Assembly (NCBI GenBank): GCA_934047225.1
Contig: OW203993.1
Coordinates: 22,954,069-23,018,068 of the forward strand
Reading direction: 5' to 3'
DNA from: Ypsolopha sequella
Taxonomy: Eukaryota > Arthropoda > Insecta > Lepidoptera > Ypsolophidae
Length of the DNA stretch: 64,000 nucleotides
Shown here: positions 12,601-24,600 of the stretch, one piece after another
How positions within the stretch are numbered: position 1 is the stretch's first letter
Layout: each line of letters starts with the position of its first letter
Notes under the pieces: model-generated
What the model saw: only the letters and a program-made list of their open reading frames with translations
Database searches by the model: none
What the model was told of the DNA's origin: nothing
Position numbers and translations under genes: made by a program

Positions 12601-15600
12601 GATGAAAGTCGTAAAGCGCAATGAGTACAAGCCATGGTACATTTTAAACTTGGACGGACCATAACAAAGCATTCGCAAATAATATGCTCAGCTCACATGT
12701 CATCAACCAACGAGCGTATGTGACGTGACGTGACGTGACGCAATGTTTTTTTTTTTCAATCGTTTTGGCTTTGGCACCTAGCAACGTAGTCAGTTCAACA
12801 CCATCTACAGAGTTCTGGGAAACTATGTTTTTTTTTAATACTCAAAAAGAAAACCTCTCATTAATCTATTATCCTTTATGCACGGCTGCCGCGGGAACCA
12901 ATGTTCGATAGTTTGCCATAATAAGGCAGAATCCTCTCAGAATAAGGAATACAAATAGAAGCCTGACTAAAATAAGAACTGGGCATTAGCCATTGTACTC
13001 ATCTAACGTAAATTACTCCTGTGTACGAGTGAATGAAACAGCGGACCGCACTTACTTTATATTTTTTCCTGGTTTGTCACTAGATTGAACCAAACAAATG
13101 TCAGATGGATGTAATTTGGATGTATTTTAAATATTATAATACCATCAAATTAAATATGTCTCAATATATATATGTCTAATATATTTGCCTGTTTTATATA
13201 GATTTTCTGCCGACTATGAGAGGTTATGTTTTTTCGTATAGTGATGACTAAAGTCCGTGTGGCAAACTATCGAACATTGGTTCCCGCGGCAGCCGTGCAT
13301 AAAGGATAATAGATTAATGACAGGTTTTCTTTTTGAGTATTAAAAAAAAAACATAGTTTCTAAGAACTCTGATGGTGTTGAACTGACTACGTTGCTAGGT
13401 GCCAAAGCCAAAACGATTGAAAAAAAAAACATTGCGTCACGTCACATATGCTCGTTGGTTGATGACATGTGTGCTGAGCATATTATGTGCGAACGCTTTG
13501 TTATGGTCCGTCCAGGTTTAAAATGTACCATGGCTTGTACTCATTGCGCTTTACGACTTTCATCTTTAGGAAAAAGATGTATGCCTCCATTTTAATACAA
13601 ATCCACAAGGCACAGACTCTATTCTTTTTCTCTTGGGACATTTTTTTTCTGGCTTAGAAAACTCATAAAAAGACTGCTAATAATTTTTTTCTTTTTCCTT
13701 GTGATAATGTTCTCTAATGATATACTATAAATAAGACAGATGGATAAGATATTTTGATATAGTTTTATTGGGGACACTATCACCTCTTACAGAGTCTTAC
13801 AATAATACCGCCAAAACTGCCAATTGACAGCTGAGTGTTGCTAGCTGTCTCACAATGAATATCCTTACTTGACTATGATTATTTAAAATAACAAATACAT
13901 GTAATAAAAACCTGTAATAGCTAACAGTCGGCCATCCTGACCCTTGCCTGACCTCAGGCAAAATTATAGAGACCAAATACTACTCATACTTAATATCTTA
14001 ATAGACTGTAACTTGACCGAATATCACTATATTATATATAATAATATTTTAATATCGGAATATCTAACATTTCGTATCGTAACTTAAATTAAGATGACAT
14101 TTTTAAGGTTTTACTATATCGATAATCACTACACATAGGTATCAAAATAATCAAAACACCCGGTAATTGTATAAAAACGATGAAATACACTAATCGATCC
14201 ACAATTTCTAATAGATGTTATAAGCGTTCAAACATCAAATTGAGTACATACTTTATATTGACATGTATATTTATAGTTTAACAATACTCGTATCTACAAT
14301 TATCTTATTATGTCTTTTGCCAAAACTCAATGCGATTATAAGTAAGTATAATTAAGTCTTAAACGAAATTGAATTGAATACAATTTAGTACAATTTATAT
14401 ACTTAACTCAAAATACATTTTTCTACTTTATTTTAAGCTCATTTAATTAATTAATTAAGTGTAGGTTTATCAGTTCCTTTAAATTGTGTGTATTAATGAA
14501 AGTCGTTTTACAAGATTATTGATAATACGTACGAAACAAACATAGATATCACAATAATATTATTCTAATAGAACATAACACACAAGTACCTACTTCCTTT
14601 TGTCAATGTCACGTACGTTGTAAGTAAATAATTTTTATTTACGTACTTAAGTGAAATACCTAAACGAATATAATCTCATTTTTACAATTTATTTAAACTA
14701 ATATAATATATTATAAACATATAATGTATTATTTCTTGTAATAATTTTGTTATGGAATATAGAACATTCAACATTTCATCTGAACATTTATTCATCAACA
14801 TTTTGTGTTGTGCATAAAAATATTCGTATTTATTATATTCGTATTTGTCTGAATTTTGTTTTCTTTATTTTTTATCTAGTGATATTTGTAAAGTTTAGTT
14901 ATGTAAATTGATTAAGATAGCATGGTGTCCAAAACAATCAAATAAAATCATAATTTAAACTTGTGAATTAATTGTTTTATTAGTAGGTAATTAATAATTA
15001 AAAATAATAACAATAAGTATATTATATTCTCTCCCAGAAAGACTGATAACCAGAAAGTTGAGATATCATACCCCTTCTTAACAAAGATTGAGGAGTCTGC
15101 TAAACAAATGTTACACTTTAAAATGTAATTTTAAGGATGCTGTTATATTTTTGCAACTCTGTTGTATTGGACACTGCGTTTCAAATTCTCTTACCTTCTT
15201 ATTTGTAAACTTCTAGTTTCTGTAACCCTATTTTAAGATATATATATATTTTTTTTATATTGTTTGCTAACGATTTTTTTTTTTATATCATTATAATTTT
15301 AACTAACTAATACAGCTGAGTCAAAGGCATGACGTGAATAATGGTGTAAGGTTGGCAATTGACATACATGGTTAATGGATGAATTTTAAGGGCCTATTTA
15401 CAATTAATAATTACAATTACCTACCACATCTGAACAATATCTTTTAGAGACACCACACAATTGATCATCTAAAGAAAAATATTTAAGTAACTTTCCCACA
15501 AATTGTTTCCTTTCCGCAAATCTCGTGACTCATTCCTGCAGACCAACTGTTTATATAGGTAGTTTTGCAAGGCATGTATAATTATAAGTACTTATGAAAT

Positions 15601-18600
15601 TTGCTTCTTGTACAAAAAAAAATAATAAATAAATAAGCATGACTGCTCAAAATTGACAAGAGGCACAGCGCAGACGCTGCCGCCGCGGACAGCGCTCGTC
15701 ATGCATGATACCTATCACACGCACCCTTGCAGTGCGCATCGGCCATCCTGTATAAGGAATGTCCCTATTCCTGGACTTCCTCATCATAATTTTATTTAAA
15801 TACAACAATTTGGTGAGTCCGTTTAGGTCAACAAATTACATCTTTAGTTGTCAAATAATTAAAACATTTATTTTTAAAGGGTCAAAAAGCAAAATAAAAT
15901 CGCTGCCTCCACGTAGTCAAACTATTTTGTCAAACTGATTTGACCACGTGGAAAATTAACAGAATATGCGAGGCTTACAACATCGTAAAAATGAAGGGTC
16001 TTCTTGGATATGTTTAATTTATTTCACAAAATTAGTAATTTTACTGGTTTGACCAATCGATACCACTGAGCAAATAAAATCGATATCGAACACAACACAA
16101 ACATATAGGTATTAAATTATAAAATGCATTTAAAATGTAATCTCGTTACTTATTGAGTTATTTGAAATGTTACTACAAGTTGTTTACTTAAATTTAAGTT
16201 GTAATAATAATAACCTTACAATTAACGTTATCTTGCAATATAAAAGCAAGGTTCACTTCATCACTATTCTTAACATTATGGAATAATTATAATGATGGAG
16301 TTGTGTGAAGCTTAATTATAGTTGCAGCTTTGTGTTTATTAGGTCATATTTAATTAAATTTTTTTTTTAAATCCAATCATACAATATTTACATACTCATT
16401 ACTCAATATTTTTATTGCAAGCATAATGTACATACCTACAATGTTCATTTGTATATATACGTTATTTATATTTATTGTCTATAAGAATAAATATTGTGTT
16501 GTGAAAGTCAAATTACTTATGTGGATTAGTTGACAGTCTTAGGAGGATATGTCACGGTTGCAACGTTCATCGGTACTTAGGAGGATATGTCACGGTTGCA
16601 ACGTTCATCGGTACTTAGGAGGATATGTCACGGTTGCAACGTTCATCGATACTTAGGAGGATATGTCACGGTTGCAACGTTCATCGGTACTTAGGAGGAT
16701 ATGTCACGGTTGCAACGTTCATCGGTACTTAGGAGGATATGTCACGGTTGCAACGTTCATCGGTACTTAGGAGGATATGTCACGGTTGCAACGTTCATCG
16801 GTACTTAGGAGGATATGTCACGGTTGCAACGTTCATCGGTACTTAGGAGGATATGTCACGGTTGCAACGTTCATCGGTACTTAGGAGGATATGTCACGGT
16901 TGCAACGTTCATCGGTACTCGATGCGGAAAAAGTCGCAGTGTAAGAGGGACGGACTCCGGAAGAACAGCGAAATTACAGTTCTAAATTAATATAAAATTA
17001 ACTAAAAATACTGGCAAGTACATATAATAAAATATTATTAAGGCCAGCGTGTCATTCCTATTTGTCACAACTATGAGAAAAGTGTCGATAAAGACCTCAT
17101 TTCAATAGTTATTTCTTCAATCGGAAACTAGGAAAATGTACCTAAAATTAATATACTTATTTATAAAACCGATGGCCTCTTCTGATAAGCAGGTAAACTA
17201 TTTCAACCAGTGTTACCTCAGTGTCAGAGTCATAAATTGTACATGCTTGCCGCTAACCAGTTCATTCAACTGATTTTATCATACTTCATTCAAATACACT
17301 GTCATCATAAAATTTTCTTATTATTATTATTATATATATTCTTTTTTTTTGTTTGTCAATGTCATAATAAAATTCTACCTCTCCCCACTGCTGTTCAGTA
17401 TAAATTTTCCCCACAACACTTGTTGGCTGGAAGAAACCTCCTGTAAAGGTAAGCCCGCTTTTATGTATAAATATACATATATATATATATATTTTATTTT
17501 GTTGTCTTAGTTTATGTTTCTGTGTACAATAAAGGATATAAAATATGAATGATTCGGTATTTGTTAACAAATTAAAGATTCTACTTAAAAATTAACAATG
17601 CAAAACGAAAGGTTTACTTAAGGCGATTACTGTCGCCAAATTAGCAGCTCGATGTTTGTCGGTACAAATATCGACGGAAACAACATTAAAATAACGTTTA
17701 TATAACATAGTGGCAATGCATAGTGGCTGTTGCGACGCTCGCTGCGTCCTTGATAGGGCGAAATAGGAGAAAATAATACTTTTCACATGGACGTGATTGT
17801 TTGATTGAATAATCCTATGTTATCTTTATAGCTATCAAGTTTATATCTATTTATCAAAGCATAAATGTATTAAATAGGCTAAGCGTGGTTTGAAAAAGAA
17901 AAATGTTGCATGTTGTCTTAGTGTTGATAATTCATAATACATTTTTTCAATATTTTTGGTTGCACTATAAACTAGGAGTAAGCTTTGGAAGTACCTATTT
18001 GACTATACTAAGCCCCTTAAGTAATCTATATACATATTTATTTTATTTGTTTGTACCACATACATTAAAACACATTCAATCAATCATTATAGATTGGTAT
18101 GTATTTTGACATGTAGATAATTTAATATTTAGGTAACATAAGAAATAAGTTATTTATTATATTATAGTCACTGACTAAATTTAGCAGCGCCCTTACAGGG
18201 TCCTTGTTTGATACTTATTATTCGAGACACCTTTTGTACAACAAGAAAGCTAAATAAATTTTTATCTTATCTATTTTCTTTACACCACCTACGCACCATC
18301 CTCTATTTTACATTATCTATCACCCAAAGGTTGTCTGGAAGAAATCTGTCAAACAATAAGACCACCCATTGTACCCTCTCTAACATATTTTATAACTTCT
18401 TTTGTTTCCGTGCACAATAAAGATAATAACAATAAATATGTTACATTATAGATTTATCAGTAGGATATATATATTCTTAAGCATTGTAGGCGTCCACAGG
18501 CTGCTTCAGTGCAGACAGAACTCTTCATGCTGCTATATGTAGTCGATGAAATATACTGTGCTCACACACTAGGTGGTTCGGTCTCAGATTAATAAAATTC

Positions 18601-21600
18601 ATGAAACATGTACCGCGTTCACACACAATGTGAATCGGTCTCAGATTGATAAAATTCATGAAACATATACCGCGTTCACACACAATGTGAATCGGTCTCA
18701 GATTGATAAAATTCATGAAACATATACCGCGTTCACACACAATGTGAATCGGTCTCAGCTTGATAAAGTTCATGAAACATATACCGCGTTCGCACACAAG
18801 GTGGGTCGGTCTCAGATTGATAAAATTCATGAACCATATACCGCGTTCGCACACAAGGTGGGTCGGTCTCAGATTGATAAAATTCATTAAACATATACCG
18901 CGTTCGCACACAAGGTGGGTCGGTCTCAGATTGTAGTTGATGAAATACCGCTTTCACACTGTGAATCGGCCTCAGGCACCAACAGCAAAATCTAGTAAGA
19001 AAACAATCAATTACTTATACTGAACAGAGCTAAACCCTTAAACTTTTGCATCGTCCATCGCCTATATTTTATGTAAATATTTGTGTACCCAATATATGCT
19101 TCAAACCAACTTCCAATACTTTCATTCCTCACTCACCATTATTTTATTTATTTATTTTTATTACAAGACATTTGCTACTGTTTGTTATATCATAACAGGT
19201 GAGTCAGCCATTAAAAGTTAACTTGAAATTACTTGTTGAAAGTGTAACTGTAGGGTCCAAAAGCATAACTTCCTTAACAAATACAAGGTTTACTGGTCCT
19301 CAATAAAGAATTAATCAATACAATGGATTAAAATCCATAGCCAGAATAATAATAATAAAGAATGGTATTACCTCACTCTTCCTTGTGCATTTGGACACAC
19401 TAAGTTATGAAAATATAAATATATACCCATACCACCATGTCGTCTGGTCGGTTTCACATTGATTTACACATTTCTCAAAACCTTACTGTTTCCAATATTT
19501 GTACCTATTTTTGTTTACAGCTGTAACCCTCCTTGGCAGTACTTCAACAAAACTGAAAATAATTTCCTGAAAGTAAACCCTGAAAGTATGATATTGTGCA
19601 CTCCCTCTTTATTATTGAATTTCCTCGATTTCACTCTTATAATGTGCATTCAAATTCTGAAAAATTACAACTTAAAGCCAATATACTGAAAATAATCATT
19701 CTCAACTCCTTCACAGTGGTTAGTAGGAATTTCCTCCAATCAAAAACTCCATGCAGTTTTATTTTACTGACATTAAGAAAAACCTGAAAGGTATTTCCTG
19801 CAAGTGTGATCCTTGCACCATAACTGTATATTATAAATTTCCATTTATCTTTTTCACTCTTATTTCATGTGTGTTCACATTATATATTAAATTGTAGCTT
19901 CTAGTCAATATCCTTATTTGTTGTGTATCTCCAAAATTGTTTTCCAAGTAACATTATTGCATAAACTTATGGTCACTGGCTCAATTATGTCCATGCATTT
20001 ATTTCACCGAAGAAAATAAATATAATGATCAAACATTCCATGACATACAATCTCTGTATAACACTCCTTTCAAAGACACAAGCCTAGTATTACTCGATCA
20101 ATAAATTGATTCAGAATAATTTTCAGTAGGTATCACAGCATAATATCACAGCGTGAATATATTCCAGATTCCAGTCACAGATTTCCTTCAATACTCACTT
20201 GCTTAATAACTCATGTTTGTTTATTTATTTTTGTATGTGTATCTCCAAAATTGTTTTCCAAGTAACATTATTGCATAAACTTATGGTCACTGGCTCAATT
20301 ATGTCCATGCATTTATTTCACCGAAGAAAATAAATATAATGATCAAACATTCCATTACATACAATCTCTGTATAACATTCCTTTCAAAGACACAAGCCTA
20401 GTGTTACTCGATCAGTAAATTGATTTAGAATAATTTTCAGTAGGTATCACAGCATAATATCACATTTTTCAGTTTTTCTTAGATACCAGCGTTCCGTAAT
20501 CTAGAGTTTAGCCTCCATTTGTTTGTTTTTCCATCATTTTCTGAACATTTTTCCATTTCTTTCTGATGCAAATTGATAGTCCTGTAGCGGGGTCAATGAC
20601 CGCTCTGGTTGTTTCACAATTTAAAGTAGATGAGGTTTAAGTACTTAATTACACTTAACTTTGTTTAAAAGTTATTGTTATCGTCTAATAGGGCTATGAA
20701 AAACTATTATTTCACTTTATGCAGCCCATTTTGATCTTGAAAACACAACTGAAAACGTCACGCCACCATTTTACAACGCAATCTTTCTTTTTGTTTCTGA
20801 GCGGTTTTATTTGGGCTTTTAGGTATATTTATAGCACTTCTGAATTGATAATGTTCTCTAATGATATACTATAAATAAGACAGATGGATAAGATATTTTG
20901 ATATAGTTTTATTGGGGACACTATCACCTCTTACAGAGTCTTACAATAATACCGCCAAAACTGCCAATTGACAGCTGAGTGTTGCTAGCTGTCTCACAAT
21001 GAATATCCTTACTTGACTATGATTATTTAAAATAACAAATACATGTAATAAAAACCTGTAATAGCTAACACTTGTTGTTATTATTTATTTATTTTCAAAA
21101 TGTCATTGTGATGTGATATGACAATGACATTAATTACTTTTTAATGTACGTTTCGTTTTACGATCTCAAAATTACATCCAAGTGCAATAATCAAAAAATT
21201 ATGTGACGTTCCGTTCCTTGCAGTAACTTACCAAGTTCAGCGCCATCTATACAGCGACTAGGGAAGAGTAAAAAAAAAAGAAAAGAAAATCCCTCATTGC
21301 AGCGCGAGTTAAAAGAAAAATAATGCCGAATAAATATCGCTATATTTTTTTGTTACAGATAAAAGGGAAAAATTAAAAAGTGAATGGCTTAGACGAATAA
21401 TTTGACCAAATTGGGCAAATAAAAAAAGCAGTCATATTTGTTCGAAACACTTTACGTCGGATTCTTTTGGACCAAACGAAAATTTAAAATGGAGACTTTT
21501 AAAAGCAGATGCCTTACCAACGTTATATTTACCAGATCCAGATACAGACACATTGGTAACCTTTAAATAATTATGTATAATTGCATTATCAATCTTGTTT

Positions 21601-24600
21601 GTAGGTACGTGCTTGTACTATACTATAGTATATTAACTCGATAATTTTTCAATTTTAGGCAACAGAACCAGTAGCTATGGATGTCTGTGGTTTAGAAAAG
21701 TGCATACTTCTGTGTTCGCAAATCGTTCTGAAAGGCCTGTTCGTTCACGTTACTGCCGTGATCGACTTCACGAAGAAATTCCGCAGATCAAGACATTTTC
21801 GTACTTAGTGGTTGACAATAAAAGTACTTTGACAGGGTAGTTCTATCGTGAAATGAATTTTGGGAATGCTTATTGACTTGAACTGCGCATAATTTGATTT
21901 CTAATTACAGGTTATTAGGTATTTTAATCGTTCATTATTTGTTATTAGTTATTATTCAAGATAAGTTGATGTTTATTCGATAGAAATAAAAAAAAAATTA
22001 AATTACCTCTGTAGTAATTGCGCTGTCATCGCTCATCATTGACATAATATTATTATTACGAATCCTGTAAGTCTATGATTATTATGATTTCTATTGTTGC
22101 GATTAATTCCTTCCTCCTTGATTGAACAAAGACGCGACATCAACGAACATCTATTTGATTGAGTTAAGAGGCGACTTAAAAAGTATCCACTTAAATAGTT
22201 TACGGTTGTATCTCTGATACAAGCTACAGCATTTTTTGTACTAGAAACAAGTACAATTTTGGACTTAACTTATGTACCTACCTGCCTACGATATAGTAAT
22301 TTGTACTTAATAAAAAATATTATGCTAAACGAAAGATATCCTTTTATTAATTCCTTATTTACACAATATAACATGTGTCCCACTGGGGTAGACAGAGACC
22401 ACTTTGCTATTAATTCTCTTGGCCTCCTTCGATGTCACCAGAAAGGTCGGTGCCTCCTGCATTCTCTTTTTTTTCACACTTTGATACGATATGATGTGTT
22501 GTAAGGAGATTGGTCGCGGTTCATTTCGATTTGGTTTATTTATCGTAGTCAAAAATCGACATTGTTACATCACTAGCAAAGCAACGAACTAGTGACAACC
22601 TACCTAATTAAGAAAAAACTAATACATATCCATCTCTCTCTAACGCACTAAAATGTCGGTAAGAAAATCAAGGATAGGTGTCTTTCTCTGCGTATTATTT
22701 TAGCCAGGTTTCTATTTGTATTCCTTATTCTGAGACCGAACTACTGAGACGAACAGTCCGGGACCGAACTAAATAACCGAACTACTGATACAAGAGCGTT
22801 TTTACGCAAAGTTTAACAAGTTATATAATTGTATAATTTTTAACTATACTGGAAATAAAAAAAAGAGAGAAATACAGACGTTGCTCATGTAAAAACTTTT
22901 ACACTTTTCTATAAATAAACAGTCACCGTTTCATGGAAAACAATTTTTACCTGAAACCATTTCACAAATTCGGCGCTTTTTTAATCTCTCGCCATCCTAC
23001 ACCTCTTGATGAGAGATGGGTCTGAGTGCGGTTTGGGGGAAGGGAAACATGTCTATATAAAGATGTGTGCAAAGTTTCATTGAGATCAAAGCTATCAGGA
23101 TGTCGCAAACACCTAAAGCATTTATATGGTAGCTGAGCAGGATGGCCCACCTTAAGGGGCTCCACAATGCTAAACATCTGTTTTGTATTGGATTCAGTTT
23201 CGTCAATATGGCACGTTTTTTGACTCCAAGATAATTATTAATTACACTTTATAAATATTCAATCTTCCATTAATTACATTAATTTAAAAAAAGCATGAGT
23301 TTTACGTAAAAAGCGATTCAGTTTCCATGTTTCAAAACCGATTGAAACGAAACCAACACACGCAGATACTAACTAGAAAAAAACATCTTTATTACATAAA
23401 GAAATTATGGTTTATGTCCTAATGGAGCCGCAGTATTTCTAAATAACTGAAGTTTTGTGTGCGCGGCATCTGATTAGAGCAGGATTAGAGCAGAGACGTT
23501 AGAGCAGGACTGAATTTTAGCATTGTGCAGCCCCTTAAAACAGCGGAATAAATCATTCATTCCATGCATGAGCGAGTCACGAGTACAGAATAACTAATAG
23601 TACTTACTGCTGATATTTACGAAGACATCGTTTTCTTGCTCGATCAATTGATCATTGTCAATGTGAGTCAAGTCAATACATCGTTTAGGTACTAGCCTAC
23701 ATAGATTTAGTATATATATGTACTACCTTACTACATATATGCTAGCCTATTACCCGCTTATTCGCCCGCACTAAGAAATGATTGGGCTAAGTGCGAGTCG
23801 GACTCAGAAAGGGTTCCGTGCCACCCCATAATACAGGTACGGAACCCTAAAAACAAGAATATAGATGTCATAGCAACAATGGTAGCGCCTACAAACAATT
23901 CGCGTCTCCCGCTGGGCACGGAACCCTATATCTTAACCGCTATGTTTTTTCTGTAATCTTTACGTAATCACCTATTACTATGTTGTTTTTTATATTTTTA
24001 AGGGGGTGATGGACGGATGGACGGACATACAGATAATAGAAACGTGATTTATTACATTTATTTTTAAAGTAGTCTCCTTGGGTTTTCCGCAAAGCGGCTT
24101 AAAACAGTTTCTATGAAAGAATCGTAGAGCTAGGGATACGCTTATCTTTAACACATCCCTAATTCCCTACACAACAATAACACACCCTTACAAACAACAT
24201 ACACACACGCAACCACCCTGACACTCACTCTTTTCGTTTTGTTTAAAATTCATTATATTTTTATATTTATAATTTAATTGGTCTCAACCCAAGAAGGGCG
24301 CTGTTACTCCTTACTTACAGGCGTAAAAACCTAGCTAGGAAACAGCAACACCTTTGTTGTGGTACCACATTGTTCTAGACCAGGGGTCGGCAACCGGCGG
24401 CCCGCGGGCCGCATGCGGCCCGTGAACCACTTTGGTGTGGCCCGTAAAGTTCTCAACTACTGCTTGATAACTATATTTGTGTGAATAGACATTTTCCATT
24501 CTGAACTATCTAAAAAGCAAGCATTGTTCTCAGTTAAAAGATGCACATTTAGACGCAATACTGCACAAAATGCGGCCCTCGCTGATCCCCTGGTAGCATT

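Larger units (their letters stand above)
10823..12918. repeat. Left arm (~2.1 kb) of a giant palindrome with THAP remnants
   Basis: This is repeated in inverted orientation at 13260-13701 plus 21075-22738; the right arm is split by a 7.4-kb insertion. The spacer is 12919-13259. The outer end reads gtctcagaataaggaataca, which recurs at 12935 and 10327. The arm carries two decayed THAP-domain sequences pointing away from each other. A third, partial copy lies at 57736-58385. Confidence 0.85.
13702..21070. mobile_element. 7.37-kb element with LTR-like ends but no gag/pol
   Basis: Terminal direct repeats of 225 bp (13702-13926 and 20846-21070) read as identical, begin TG and end CA, and carry TATAAATA and AATAAA. 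The element is flanked by a 4-bp CTTG duplication (13698-13701 and 21071-21074) and interrupts the right arm of the THAP palindrome, whose uninterrupted version is at 10823-12918. The 6.9-kb interior has no retroviral-type ORF; the longest frames are in a tandem array. I see no tRNA-complementary TGG primer site after the left repeat and no purine tract before the right one. It resembles a non-autonomous large retrotransposon derivative (LARD). Confidence 0.75.

Noticed and set aside
18525..18957. 128-, 105- and 74-codon open frames
   Set aside because: All are products of the 57-bp tandem repeat (a multiple of 3); peptides are pure repeats with no family or gene structure.
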